64,000 bases of DNA, from positions 62,001 to 126,000 of the forward strand of contig NZ_JAAAPJ010000024.1 in assembly GCF_009909145.1 (NCBI RefSeq). Direction: 5' to 3'. The position numbers were made by a program, and so were the translations under genes. The notes under the pieces were generated by a model. The model was not told the DNA's origin, searched no databases, and saw only the letters and a program-made list of their open reading frames with translations. The DNA comes from Corallococcus silvisoli. GTDB lineage: Bacteria; Myxococcota; Myxococcia; Myxococcales; Myxococcaceae. Below, piece by piece: positions 8,881 through 18,388 of this stretch (the first letter of the stretch is position 1; every line of letters starts with the position of its first letter).

Positions 8881-9606
8881 ATGGTGCCCGAGCCCACCCC
8901 TCATCCCGCGTCACCCGACCCGTGGGGTGTCGTGCTCGCGCTGGCGGTGCTGGGCGCGTGGGGCGGACACCTGGCGTGGCTGCTGGCGGGGCCCGCGCTG
9001 CCGTGGGCCTCACCGCTCCCCTGGCTGCACGTCGTGCTCCAGATGTGGCTGTCCACCGGCCTCTTCATCACCGGCCATGACGCCATGCATGGCACCGTGT
9101 CCCGGGACCGCCGGGTGAACGCGGCGGTGGGCCGGGTGGCCTGCTTCCTCTTCGCGGGCCTGTCCTACCGGCGGCTGGGGGTGAACCACCGCGCGCACCA
9201 TGAGGACCCCACCGGCGAGCACGACCCGGACTTCTCCACCCGCACCCAGGCCTTCTGGCCATGGTTCGGCACGTTCATGGTGCGCTACACGACGTGGCCG
9301 CAGCTCATGGTGATGGCGCTGAAGTTCAACGCGCTGCTCTGGCTGGGGGTGCCCCAGGCGCGCATCCTGGCCTTCTGGGTGCTGCCGTCGCTGCTGGCCA
9401 CCGTGCAGCTCTTCTACTTCGGCACGTACCAGCCGCACCGGCGCCCGGACACGCCCCGGATGGCGCCACACCACGCGCGCAGCCTGTCGCGCAACCACCC
9501 GTGGGCCCTGCTGTCATGCTTCTTCTTCGGCTACCACTGGGAGCACCACGCGTCCCCTGGGACGCCCTGGTGGCGGCTGTGGCGGGCGAAGGACGCCCGG
9601 CGGTAA
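8881..9606 (+). CDS. crtW: Beta-carotene ketolase (CrtW-type membrane di-iron oxygenase)
   Basis: A membrane di-iron protein of about 241 residues. Its His boxes are ITGHDAMHG, NHRAHHEDP and YHWEHH, and the ketolase-like stretches FYFGTYQPHR and the PWW after the last box set it apart from ordinary fatty-acid desaturases. CrtW adds the 4-keto group to beta-ionone rings of carotenoids in the inner membrane. Start choice is open: ATG 8863, ATG 8881 or GTG 8884. AGGAGG at 8873-8878 lies five bases before GTG 8884, which supports a start near 8881-8884. No other carotenoid gene is nearby. Some databases would simply call it a fatty acid desaturase. Confidence 0.75.
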   Translation: MVPEPTPHPASPDPWGVVLALAVLGAWGGHLAWLLAGPALPWASPLPWLHVVLQMWLSTGLFITGHDAMHGTVSRDRRVNAAVGRVACFLFAGLSYRRLGVNHRAHHEDPTGEHDPDFSTRTQAFWPWFGTFMVRYTTWPQLMVMALKFNALLWLGVPQARILAFWVLPSLLATVQLFYFGTYQPHRRPDTPRMAPHHARSLSRNHPWALLSCFFFGYHWEHHASPGTPWWRLWRAKDARR

Positions 9607-9640
9607 CCGGAATGGGGGCTGGGACGTTATAGAGGGAGCC

Positions 9641-10630
<990 letters not shown>

Positions 10631-10633
10631 CCG

Positions 10634-11254
10634 ATGGCCTCTTCCAAGCTCTCCTGGCTCAACCCCGCGGTCGCCGTCGGAGGCCTCTCCCCGCTGCTGC
10701 TCCTCGCGGTGCAGGGGGCGCAGGGGCAGCTGGGGGCCAACGGCATCGAGTTCGCCCTCAACCAGACGGGCCTCTTCGCGCTGGTGGTGCTGCTGGCGTC
10801 GCTGGCGTGCACGCCGGCGCGGCTCGTCACCGGCTGGACGTGGCCCGCGCGCATCCGCCGCACCCTGGGCCTCCTGGCGTTCACCTACGCGGCGGCTCAC
10901 TTCCTCACCTACTCCGTGCTGGATCAGGGCCTGGATGTGCGCGCCATGCTGGAGGACGTCCTCACCCGGCCCTTCATCACCGTGGGCTTCACCGCGCTGC
11001 TGCTGCTGGTGCCGCTGGCCGTCACCTCCACGAACCAGTGGGTGCGCAGGCTGGGCTTCCCGGCGTGGCAGCGCCTGCACCGGCTGGCCTACGTGGCCGC
11101 GGTGCTGGGCGTGGTGCACTTCGTGTGGCGGGTGAAGAAGGACGTCACGGAGCCGGTGCTCTACGGCGCCGTGCTGACGTTGCTGCTGGCCGTGCGCGTG
11201 GGGGAGGCCGTGCGCAAGCGGCGGGCGGCGCTCGCGCAGCAGCGCCCCGCGTGA
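10634..11254 (+). CDS. msrQ: Heme-binding membrane subunit MsrQ
   Basis: A 206-residue polytopic inner-membrane cytochrome b-type protein of the ferric-reductase-like family that donates electrons to MsrP. About six hydrophobic helices are seen, with candidate heme histidines in AAAHFLTYS, RLHRLAYVAA and GVVHFVWR. TSTNQWVRRLGFPAWQRLHRL is split into two motifs that match the YedZ family loop and helix. The gene follows msrP by three bases. Its stop lies three bases from the stop of the convergent receiver gene, so no separate terminator fits between them. Confidence 0.93.
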   Translation: MASSKLSWLNPAVAVGGLSPLLLLAVQGAQGQLGANGIEFALNQTGLFALVVLLASLACTPARLVTGWTWPARIRRTLGLLAFTYAAAHFLTYSVLDQGLDVRAMLEDVLTRPFITVGFTALLLLVPLAVTSTNQWVRRLGFPAWQRLHRLAYVAAVLGVVHFVWRVKKDVTEPVLYGAVLTLLLAVRVGEAVRKRRAALAQQRPA

Positions 11255-11257
11255 GGG

Positions 11258-11737
11258 CTACTTGGCGACGCGGGGCAGCGGGAGGATGGTGTCCACCAGC
11301 GTCATCAGCTGGGCGCAGCTGACGGGCTTGCGCACGAAGGCGCTGATGCCGGCCTTCTGGCCCAGGGCGCGCACCTCCGCCACGTTCGGGTCGCCCGTCA
11401 TCATCAGGATGGGGACCTTGGACAGCCTGACGTTGCTGCTGGCGCGGATCTGCCCGGCGAAGTCCGCGCCGTTCATCCCGTCCATGTGGAAGTCGGTGAG
11501 GATGAGGTCCACCTGCTCCACCTCGGCGACCTTGAGGCCCTCCTCGGCGGACTCGGCCTCCAGGAACTCGAAGCTGCGGGCCATGAGGTAGATTTTCAGC
11601 AGCGTCCGGATGGAGCGGCTGTCGTCCACCAGCAGCACGCGCTGCGGACCGGCCCCGCCGGCCGGTCGGACCGGAGGCGTGCTCCCCGTGGGACGGGAGG
11701 GCGCGGTTTCGGGGGCGGAGAGGGGGCCGGACTTCAT
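11258..11737 (-). CDS. Single-domain response regulator (CheY-like receiver)
   Basis: A 159-residue protein with a Pro/Ser/Thr-rich N-terminal extension of about 32 residues followed by one receiver domain. RVLLVDDSRSIRTLLKIYLM gives the acidic pair, LILTDFHMDGMNG the phospho-acceptor Asp, MMTGD the Thr switch and FVRKPVS the conserved Lys. No output domain is present, so it should work by protein-protein contact. The text around LLKIYLM and KPVS resembles the receiver at 31796. It lies 123 bases downstream of the kinase/TonB receptor/lipoprotein unit on the same strand; a functional link is possible but not shown. Confidence 0.88.
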   Translation of the reverse strand: MKSGPLSAPETAPSRPTGSTPPVRPAGGAGPQRVLLVDDSRSIRTLLKIYLMARSFEFLEAESAEEGLKVAEVEQVDLILTDFHMDGMNGADFAGQIRASSNVRLSKVPILMMTGDPNVAEVRALGQKAGISAFVRKPVSCAQLMTLVDTILPLPRVAK

Positions 11738-11860
11738 CGGAATCAGGACCTCGGGGAGGCGGAAGCCTCCGGCAGCACCTCCCCATGGTCGCGGATGGGC
11801 CCTGCGAAGTCAAAGCAACCCAGAACTCCCCGCCGCGAATTCAGGAGGGCCGTGAAGGCC

Positions 11861-13057
11861 TCAACGAACCTCCAGCACGAATGATTGGGACTGCACGCCG
11901 GACAGCCCTGCGGGCCCAGCGAGCGCGGGGTCCAGTTCATTCGGGACCCGCCAGGTCTGACCCGTGGACTGCAGGAGGGTGACGCTGTAGCGACCCGGGG
12001 GCACGGCCGCCAGGGGCGCGGGCGCGGCGGGATCGCGCGCGTCCAGCGCCTGCGCGCGGATGGCCACCTGGAGCTGCGGGACGAAGACGGGCTGCGGGCG
12101 GGGAGCCCCTTGTCCGTCCAGCAGGGCGTCGAGCAGGGGACCGGGCACCAGTCCCGCCGCCAGCACCACCGCGTCCGGCTTGCCGTCCTTGCCGCCGCTG
12201 AGGCGCGCGTAGTCCACGCCCTCCGCGTCCACCACGCCGTCGCGGTTCAGGTCGTTCTCGTCGACGATGCCCGTCACGCCCTCCGCCAGCTTGCGCACGA
12301 TGACGCGCGGCCAGAACTCCGGCACGCCGTCGCGGCTGGTGCCCGTGAGCTGCACCCAGAAGCCTGGAGGCCGCTGGTCCACCGCGCCGGTGAGCGGCTG
12401 GGGCGAGAGCGTGAGCAGCTTGGTGGGGGTGGTCGCGGTGTCGAACTCGCGCGGCTCCGCGACCTGGAATGCGGGCCGGTCGAAGGGCACGGTGGCGGTG
12501 TCGGAGAAGGACACGGAGACGCCGGTGAGCGGCTGGGGCCAGCCGTCCGCGTCCGTCGTGACCTCCAGGATGCGCGTGGCGCCGGTGGTGGGGTCCACGC
12601 TGCCACCGCCCACGTCGCCCGCGTTGGGTTCGGCCGTGACGCCGTAGAAGGGGTTGAAGTCCGGCACGTGGCACGGCTGCGGCACGTTGCGGCAGGTGTC
12701 CGCGTCGATGAAGCCGCGCAGCAGGTAGCGGCCCGGCTGCACGAGGCTCAGCGCGAAGGGCGCGGTGAACGGACCCGTGGAGTTGTCACCCAGCGACGCG
12801 CCGAACAGCTCTCCCGCGGGGACGACGGTGAAGGCCTTCGGGCGGCCGGAGCCCTGCGGCGGGGGCGGGTGGGTCGCGTCGTAGATGAACACGATGGCGT
12901 TGCCGCGGGCGCGCGACTGCACGACGAGGCTGCCCTCGATGCGCGCGGCGCGCGTGTTCTGGCGGCCGTCCGCGGTGGGCACCACGTCCGGGCCCTCGCA
13001 GCCCGAGACCAGCAGCGACGCGAGCGCGACGGCGAAACAGGGAAGGGCGCGCTTCAT
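11861..13057 (-). CDS. Secreted lipoprotein of unknown function, last gene of the kinase/receptor operon
   Basis: A 398-residue protein with a lipoprotein signal (MKRALPCFAVALASLLVSGC), so anchoring at Cys20 is expected. The body looks all-beta, with a stretch GRYLLRGFIDADTCRNVPQP reminiscent of carboxypeptidase-regulatory-like sandwiches, and a Ca-loop-like segment DENDLNRDGVVDAEGVD that resembles dockerin/EF-hand loops. Its ATG overlaps the TGA of the upstream TonB-dependent receptor by four bases, so the two are surely co-expressed. A surface or periplasmic partner of the receptor is the best guess. No family was recognised with confidence. Confidence 0.8.
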   Translation of the reverse strand: MKRALPCFAVALASLLVSGCEGPDVVPTADGRQNTRAARIEGSLVVQSRARGNAIVFIYDATHPPPPQGSGRPKAFTVVPAGELFGASLGDNSTGPFTAPFALSLVQPGRYLLRGFIDADTCRNVPQPCHVPDFNPFYGVTAEPNAGDVGGGSVDPTTGATRILEVTTDADGWPQPLTGVSVSFSDTATVPFDRPAFQVAEPREFDTATTPTKLLTLSPQPLTGAVDQRPPGFWVQLTGTSRDGVPEFWPRVIVRKLAEGVTGIVDENDLNRDGVVDAEGVDYARLSGGKDGKPDAVVLAAGLVPGPLLDALLDGQGAPRPQPVFVPQLQVAIRAQALDARDPAAPAPLAAVPPGRYSVTLLQSTGQTWRVPNELDPALAGPAGLSGVQSQSFVLEVR

Positions 13058-15606
13058 GGGGTCACCGTGAGGTTGGCGAACACGCGCCGCTCGATGCGGT
13101 TGCCGAAGGGGTGCTCCGAGTGGTTGCCGCCGAGCTGGCTGCCCTGCAGCGCCACGGAGACGAAGTCCTTCACCACCTGGTAGCCCACCCGGGCGTTGAC
13201 GACGGTGTACGCGGGGAGGTTGTTGGCCTGCAGCTCCACGCGCGTCGGGTCGGTCGCGGCGGGCTCGCGTTCAATCCAGGTGGTGGAGGACGTGAAGGCC
13301 GCGTCGATGCCGAACTCCAGGTCCGTGCGCGTGCGGTAGGTGACGCCGCCGAACAGCCGGAAGCCCGGCGCCTGGCTGCACGGGCCGCACTGGCCCTCTT
13401 CCGGCAGGTCGGAGGTGACGCTCTGGTACGCGGCGCTCGCCTTCACGCCCAGGCCGTCGATGGGGGACACGTTGAGGCCCACCTCGACGCCGCGCGCGGT
13501 GTAGATGGCGTTCTCGTTGGTGAACAGCGAGCGACCCAGCAGGTAGCTGCCGGTGCCGCTGTCATAGGCGTCCCCCGCGTGCAGCGGCTGCACGGAGGAC
13601 AGGGCGATGAGGTCCTTCACCGTGTTCTGGTAGAGGGCCACGTCCCAGTCCAGGCCCAGCCGGGGCGACTCACCGCGCCAGCCCAGCTCCAGCGCGTTGA
13701 GGCGCTCCGGCCGCAGCTCGCGGTTGCCGGTGGTGAGCAGGCTCACGCCGTTGACGCCCGGCACGGGCACGGGCAGCCGCGTGTAGCTCTCCAGGAACGT
13801 GGGCTCGCGGAAGGCGGTGGCCACGGACGCGCGGAAGGCGTGCCCTTCAATGGGCTGGAACACGGCGGACAGGCGCGGCGACTGCGCGAGGCCCGGCTTG
13901 CCCTTGTCGAGCAGCGGGTGGCGGTCCACGCGGTAGCTGACCACCAGGCGCAGGGGCTGCACGATGCGCCACTCGTCCTGCACGAAGGCCGCCGCGTGGT
14001 ACTCCTCGCGCAGGCCGTCCAGGTAGGTGAAGGCCACGCGCTTCAGGCGGCCCTCCACGCCGATGTTCACCTGGTGCTCGCCGGCCAGCTCGAAGCCGCG
14101 GGCGTACAGCGCCTCCGCGTTGAAGACGTTGGAGGCGACGCTGGTGTTGAGCGAGCGCTGGCCAATGGCCTCGTACTGCGGCCCCGCGTCACCGGACAGG
14201 TGGTTCCAGAACGCCTTGAGCTTCACCGCGCCCAGCTCCACGTCGGCCTTGGCGTACGCGCCCAGGCCGTCGATGTAGTAGTTGCGCAGGAGGCCCAGCG
14301 GGTAGATCTCCGTGAGGTAGCGGTGCACGCCGCCGGACAGGCCGATCGCGCGCCCCTCCTCGAATGAATAGATGGTGGACAGGTTGGCGCGGGCGCCCCG
14401 CTGGCCCAGGTCCGGGGCGGGCCCCGTGATGTCGAAGTCCGAGCGGCCGCTCGCGTAGTCACGGCTCCACTTGTCCTCCTGGCGGTAGGCGGCGGACGCG
14501 CGATAGCGCAGCGCCCCGTTCTGGCCGTGGCTGACGAAGGAGCCCTGGACGGTGTTGCCACCGCCCGCCATCGCGCCGAAGCGCGCGCGCCGGCCGGTGC
14601 CGGGGGCCTGGGTGATGATGTTGATGACGCCCAACATCGCGTTGGCGCCGTACAGCGCGCTGCCCGGGCCGCGGATGACCTCGATGCGGTCGATCTCCTC
14701 CAGGCCGATGGGCAGGCCCGCCCACAGCGTGAGGCCGAGGAAGTCCTGGTACTCCGTGCGGCCGTCCACCAGCACCAGCACCTTGTTGGCCAGGCGCTGG
14801 TTGAAGCCGCGCAGGCTGACGTTGGCGCTGCCCACGCCCATGGCCATCACGTCCGCGCCGGGCACGCGCCGCAGCAGCTCCGGCAGCGTGGTGGCGCCGG
14901 ACAGGCGGATGTCCTCCGCGGTGATGACGGTGGTGGCGTTGGGCGCCTCGAGCGAGGACTGGGCGCGGCGGCTCGCCGTCACCACGCGCTCCTCGTAGGG
15001 CACCAGGCCCTGGTCGCCGGAGATGTCGCCGGACTCGGCGCCGCCGCTCGCGGTGGGGGTGGGGCCCGGGGTGGGCGTGGCCTGCGCCGGCGCGGGCTGG
15101 GCCGCCAGCGACTCCGCGCGGTTGACGGCCTTCTCCAGCCGCTCCATGAGCGCGGCCAGCTGCTGCTGGGCCTGGATGCTCGTGGGAGGGGGCGGGGGCA
15201 TGGGCAGGCTGGAGCCCGAACCCGTCGTGTTGGGTGGGGCGCCGGGCGCGGGGGCCTCGGCCTGCGCCGCCTGGCGCGTGGCCTCCAGCCGCGTCACCTG
15301 GGCCTGCACATTGGCGGCGTCCGGCGGGTTGGAGGCGAGGTAGCGCTTGTAGGCGTCCAGCGCTTCGTCGAGCCGGCCCGCGTCCTGGTACGCCCGGGCG
15401 ATGTTGTAGAGGACGCTGGGGTGCGGCTTGATGTTGTAGGCCTCTTCCAACTCGGCGATGCCCTCATCGAACTGCTTCTGGTCGATGAGGTTCATGCCGT
15501 TGCGGAAGTGGCGGCGCGCTTCGAGGCGCGCGTCCGCCAGGGCCTCGGTCGCGCACAGACAGAACGCGAGGAGCGTCCCACGTCGTAAGGCTGTCGGGAG
15601 ATTCAC
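13054..15606 (-). CDS. TPR-fused TonB-dependent outer-membrane receptor
   Basis: An 850-residue protein with a signal peptide (about 1-25). An N-terminal TPR-like helical part (about 25-110: HFRNGMNLIDQKQFDEGIAE, then ARAYQDAGRLDEALDAYKRY) is followed by a Pro-rich and helical linker (about 110-205). The receptor proper begins near ERVVTASRRAQ, with plug motifs TTLPELLRRVPG, VSLRGFN, VLVDGR and IEVIRGPGSALYGANA and then a 22-strand-type barrel. TonB receptors import siderophores, cobalamin, sugars or peptides; the substrate is not evident. Overlapping stops and starts tie it to the Ser/Thr kinase upstream and the lipoprotein downstream. The TPR fusion is unusual for the family. Confidence 0.9.
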   Translation of the reverse strand: MNLPTALRRGTLLAFCLCATEALADARLEARRHFRNGMNLIDQKQFDEGIAELEEAYNIKPHPSVLYNIARAYQDAGRLDEALDAYKRYLASNPPDAANVQAQVTRLEATRQAAQAEAPAPGAPPNTTGSGSSLPMPPPPPTSIQAQQQLAALMERLEKAVNRAESLAAQPAPAQATPTPGPTPTASGGAESGDISGDQGLVPYEERVVTASRRAQSSLEAPNATTVITAEDIRLSGATTLPELLRRVPGADVMAMGVGSANVSLRGFNQRLANKVLVLVDGRTEYQDFLGLTLWAGLPIGLEEIDRIEVIRGPGSALYGANAMLGVINIITQAPGTGRRARFGAMAGGGNTVQGSFVSHGQNGALRYRASAAYRQEDKWSRDYASGRSDFDITGPAPDLGQRGARANLSTIYSFEEGRAIGLSGGVHRYLTEIYPLGLLRNYYIDGLGAYAKADVELGAVKLKAFWNHLSGDAGPQYEAIGQRSLNTSVASNVFNAEALYARGFELAGEHQVNIGVEGRLKRVAFTYLDGLREEYHAAAFVQDEWRIVQPLRLVVSYRVDRHPLLDKGKPGLAQSPRLSAVFQPIEGHAFRASVATAFREPTFLESYTRLPVPVPGVNGVSLLTTGNRELRPERLNALELGWRGESPRLGLDWDVALYQNTVKDLIALSSVQPLHAGDAYDSGTGSYLLGRSLFTNENAIYTARGVEVGLNVSPIDGLGVKASAAYQSVTSDLPEEGQCGPCSQAPGFRLFGGVTYRTRTDLEFGIDAAFTSSTTWIEREPAATDPTRVELQANNLPAYTVVNARVGYQVVKDFVSVALQGSQLGGNHSEHPFGNRIERRVFANLTVTP

Positions 15607-17189
15607 TGGTACGGATCGTCCTTGTACGCGGAACCTGGAGCCTTGGGCTTCGGTCCCTGCTTCTTGATGCGCGGCAACTTGATGGAAACGGGGACGGTGC
15701 TGCCCGGCTCACCCGCGTAGGTCTTGCTGACGGTCTGGTAGCCGTCCAGCGCGAACGTGACCTCCACGGAGGCGAGGCCCGGGCCGTCCGGCGTGTGGTT
15801 GATCACCATGGGGGTATGGCCGCGCACCGTCCCGTCGACGGTGACTTCGGCCCCCTGGGGATCGCTGTCCACGCTGAAGCGCACGGGGCGGGGCGTGGCC
15901 GCGGGGCGCGGCGGGGCGGGCTCGGCCACGGCGACGGGGTCGTGGGCCACGGGCGCTTCCGCGACGGGCGCGCGGGTCACGGGCCGGGGGGGCTCCACCG
16001 GGACCTGCTGGGGCGAGCGCAGCACGAAGATGCCCGCCGTGGCCAGGCCCACCAGCAGCGCGCCTCCGAACAGGGCGATGCCCAGCCCCTTGGCGGACTT
16101 CTTCGCGGGCGCGGCGCCGGCCTCGTCCACGGAGATGTCCAGCGCCATGGTGTTGGGGCCGGTGGTGGGACCGGAGCCCAGCGCGTGGGGACCCGTGTGG
16201 ACGCCGCTGTGCGGGCCGGAGCCCACCGCGTTGAGTCCGGTGCGCGTGGCGAAGACGCCGCTGACGCCGGACGCGGAGGCGGCGGCGCGCATGCCCTGGA
16301 GCACCGCGTCCATGGACGCGTAGCGGTCCACGGGGCGCTTGGCCAGGCACTTCATCACCAGCGCCTCCACCTCCGCGGGGACGTTGTGGTCCGGCCACAC
16401 GGTGTGGAAGGGAGGCGGCGGGTCGTTGATGTGCTTGACGATGACGTCGATGCTCTGCGCCGCCTGGAAGGGCGGCCGGCCCATCAGGGTCTGATAGAGC
16501 ACCACGCCCAGGCTGTACACGTCGCTGCGCGGGTCGGCGATGTTGCGCGCCTGCTCGGGCGCCATGTACTGCGGCGACCCGAGGATGACGCCCGCCTGCG
16601 TGAGGGTGGTGTCCTCCTTCATGGAGGCGTCCCCCAGGAAGGACTTCACCAGACCGAAGTCCAGGACCTTGACCACGTCGTGGTCCGTCTCCTGGTTGAG
16701 GACCATCACGTTCGCGGGCTTGAGGTCGCGGTGGATGAGGCCGACCTTGTGCGCCTCGCGCAGCGAGCGGGCCACCTGCTGCGCGATGGCGAGCGCGCGC
16801 TCCCACGGCAGCGGGCCTTCCTGGGTGAGCAGCTGCGACAGCGTCAGCCCCTCCAGGTACTCCATGGCGATGTAATAGATGCCGTCTTCCGTCTTGCCGT
16901 AGTCGATGACGGTGACGGTGTTCGGGTGGCGCAGCTTCGCGGTGACGCTGGCCTCCAGGAAGAAGCGCTTCTGGAAGCCGGGGTCCTTGCCCTCGCCGCT
17001 GTACTGGGGGTTGAGGACCTTGAGGGCCACCAGCCGGTCCAGCGGGGCCTGCATGGCCTTGTAGACGCGGCCCATGCCTCCGGCACCCAGCGTCTCCAGG
17101 ATGCGGAAGCGCTCGTTGAGGATCCGCCCGAGCAGGGGATCCGCCACGTCGGTGGGCGCGCCCTTGCGGGGGGCGTCGCTTTCGATCAT
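15603..17189 (-). CDS. Membrane Ser/Thr protein kinase with C-terminal PEGA domain
   Basis: A 528-residue Hanks-type kinase. Residues about 29-290 form the kinase domain: glycine loop LGAGGMGRVYKA, Lys57 in VALKV, catalytic Asp155 in LIHRDLKPANV, metal-binding Asp177 in VLDFG and the APEQARN activation segment end. A Gly/Thr-rich juxtamembrane stretch precedes one transmembrane helix (IALFGGALLVGLATAGIFVL) and a Pro/Ala linker. The C-terminal PEGA-like domain (FSVDSDPQGAEVTVDG) should sit outside the membrane and could bind a ligand or wall component. It is first in a three-gene unit, overlapping the TonB receptor by four bases. Confidence 0.95.
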   Translation of the reverse strand: MIESDAPRKGAPTDVADPLLGRILNERFRILETLGAGGMGRVYKAMQAPLDRLVALKVLNPQYSGEGKDPGFQKRFFLEASVTAKLRHPNTVTVIDYGKTEDGIYYIAMEYLEGLTLSQLLTQEGPLPWERALAIAQQVARSLREAHKVGLIHRDLKPANVMVLNQETDHDVVKVLDFGLVKSFLGDASMKEDTTLTQAGVILGSPQYMAPEQARNIADPRSDVYSLGVVLYQTLMGRPPFQAAQSIDVIVKHINDPPPPFHTVWPDHNVPAEVEALVMKCLAKRPVDRYASMDAVLQGMRAAASASGVSGVFATRTGLNAVGSGPHSGVHTGPHALGSGPTTGPNTMALDISVDEAGAAPAKKSAKGLGIALFGGALLVGLATAGIFVLRSPQQVPVEPPRPVTRAPVAEAPVAHDPVAVAEPAPPRPAATPRPVRFSVDSDPQGAEVTVDGTVRGHTPMVINHTPDGPGLASVEVTFALDGYQTVSKTYAGEPGSTVPVSIKLPRIKKQGPKPKAPGSAYKDDPYQ

Positions 17190-17476
17190 GTGTTCCCCCA
17201 GGCCAAGAGAAGGACCGCCTACGTCGGTTCGAACGCGTCGGATGCTAGCACCGCCTTTGAAAACCGCCCAAGAGACGTGCCGCTATCATCGCCGCGCGCC
17301 GCGGCCGAGTTTCCGGCCCGCGCTTCACGCCCGCCCTCCCGCACTTCCCGTGCTGATCCTTGCCCCGGGCGGTTTGGAAATCGCGAAAATCACCGTCCGC
17401 TGCCGCACAGTCGACCGCGGCTGGTGCGTCGCGTCATCCCAGGTGGAGGGGGCGCGGGCGCGTTAGGGTGCCGGGC

Positions 17477-18346
17477 ATGAACGCCCAGCTGTCCGCGCTG
17501 TTGTCGTCCGCGCCGCGGTATCCGCGGCGGGTGGTGTGCATGACGGAGGAGACGACGGAGGTGCTCTACCGCATTGGCGCGGGGGACCTGGTCGTGGGGG
17601 TGTCGGGGTTCACGGTGCGGCCTCCGGAGGCGCGCAAGAAGCCGCGGGTCAGCTCGTTCCTGGACGCGAACTTCGAGCGGATCTTGGAGCTGAAGCCGGA
17701 CCTGGTGCTGGGCTTCTCCGACCTGCAGGCGGACATCGGGCGGGAGCTGTGCAAGCGCGGGGTGCCCGTGTACCTGTTCAACCAGCGCTCGCTCGCGGAG
17801 ATCTTGCAGACGGTGCGGCTGACGGGGGCGCTGGTGGGGCGCGCGGAGGCGGCCGAGGCGCTGGCGGTGGACTTGGAGAAGAACCTGGAGCGTCACTCGG
17901 ACGCGGCCGAGTCGCTGCCGAAGCGGCCGCGCATCTTCTTCGAGGAGTGGCACGAGCCGCTCATCTCCGGCATCCGCTGGTGTTCGGAGCTGGTGGAGGT
18001 GGTGGGGGGCCAGGACGTGTGCCAGGAGTCGCGCGCGTCGCAGGGGGCGAAGGGCCGCATCTTCGACCCGGCGGAGGTGGCGAAGCGCGACCCGGAGGGG
18101 GTCATCGCCAGCTGGTGCGGGCGCAAGGCGAAGCGCGAGAAGATCATCTCCCGGCCTGGATGGGCGGGCGTGCGCGCGGTGGTGGACGACCAGCTCTATG
18201 AAGTGCGGAGCACGTACATCCTCCAGCCGGGACCGGCGGCGCTGACGGACGGGGTGGATCAGCTGGCCCGCATCGTGGCGGCCATCGCGAAGGGGGAGAA
18301 GCTGCCCATGGCCCGGCCTGGAGATCTGCGCACCGCGCTGGAGTGA
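17477..18346 (+). CDS. Cobalamin/iron-chelate-binding-type periplasmic-fold protein, apparently without export signal
   Basis: A 289-residue protein of the BtuF/helical-backbone ABC substrate-binding family. The N-terminal domain includes RVVCMTEETTEVLYRIGAGD, then LVVGVSGF, KPRVSSFLDANFERILELKP, and PDLVLGFSDLQ; a long helix links to the second domain with PRIFFEEWHEPLISG. The ATG at 17477 is preferred because it starts directly at the domain; no signal peptide is present. Stand-alone cytosolic members of this family are known in many bacteria and their role is unclear. It is divergent from the PEGA kinase; 287 bases between them hold no recognised element. Membrane and ATPase partners are absent. 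Confidence 0.8.
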   Translation: MNAQLSALLSSAPRYPRRVVCMTEETTEVLYRIGAGDLVVGVSGFTVRPPEARKKPRVSSFLDANFERILELKPDLVLGFSDLQADIGRELCKRGVPVYLFNQRSLAEILQTVRLTGALVGRAEAAEALAVDLEKNLERHSDAAESLPKRPRIFFEEWHEPLISGIRWCSELVEVVGGQDVCQESRASQGAKGRIFDPAEVAKRDPEGVIASWCGRKAKREKIISRPGWAGVRAVVDDQLYEVRSTYILQPGPAALTDGVDQLARIVAAIAKGEKLPMARPGDLRTALE

Positions 18347-18388
18347 GGGGAGGCTGGCGGCAAGCGCGGCGCGTGACAGGATGCGTGC

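Noticed and set aside
8881..9606. Ordinary fatty-acid desaturase instead of ketolase
   Set aside because: The short length and the FGTYQPHR and YHWEHH segments with the following PWW fit CrtW better, though activity remains to be shown.
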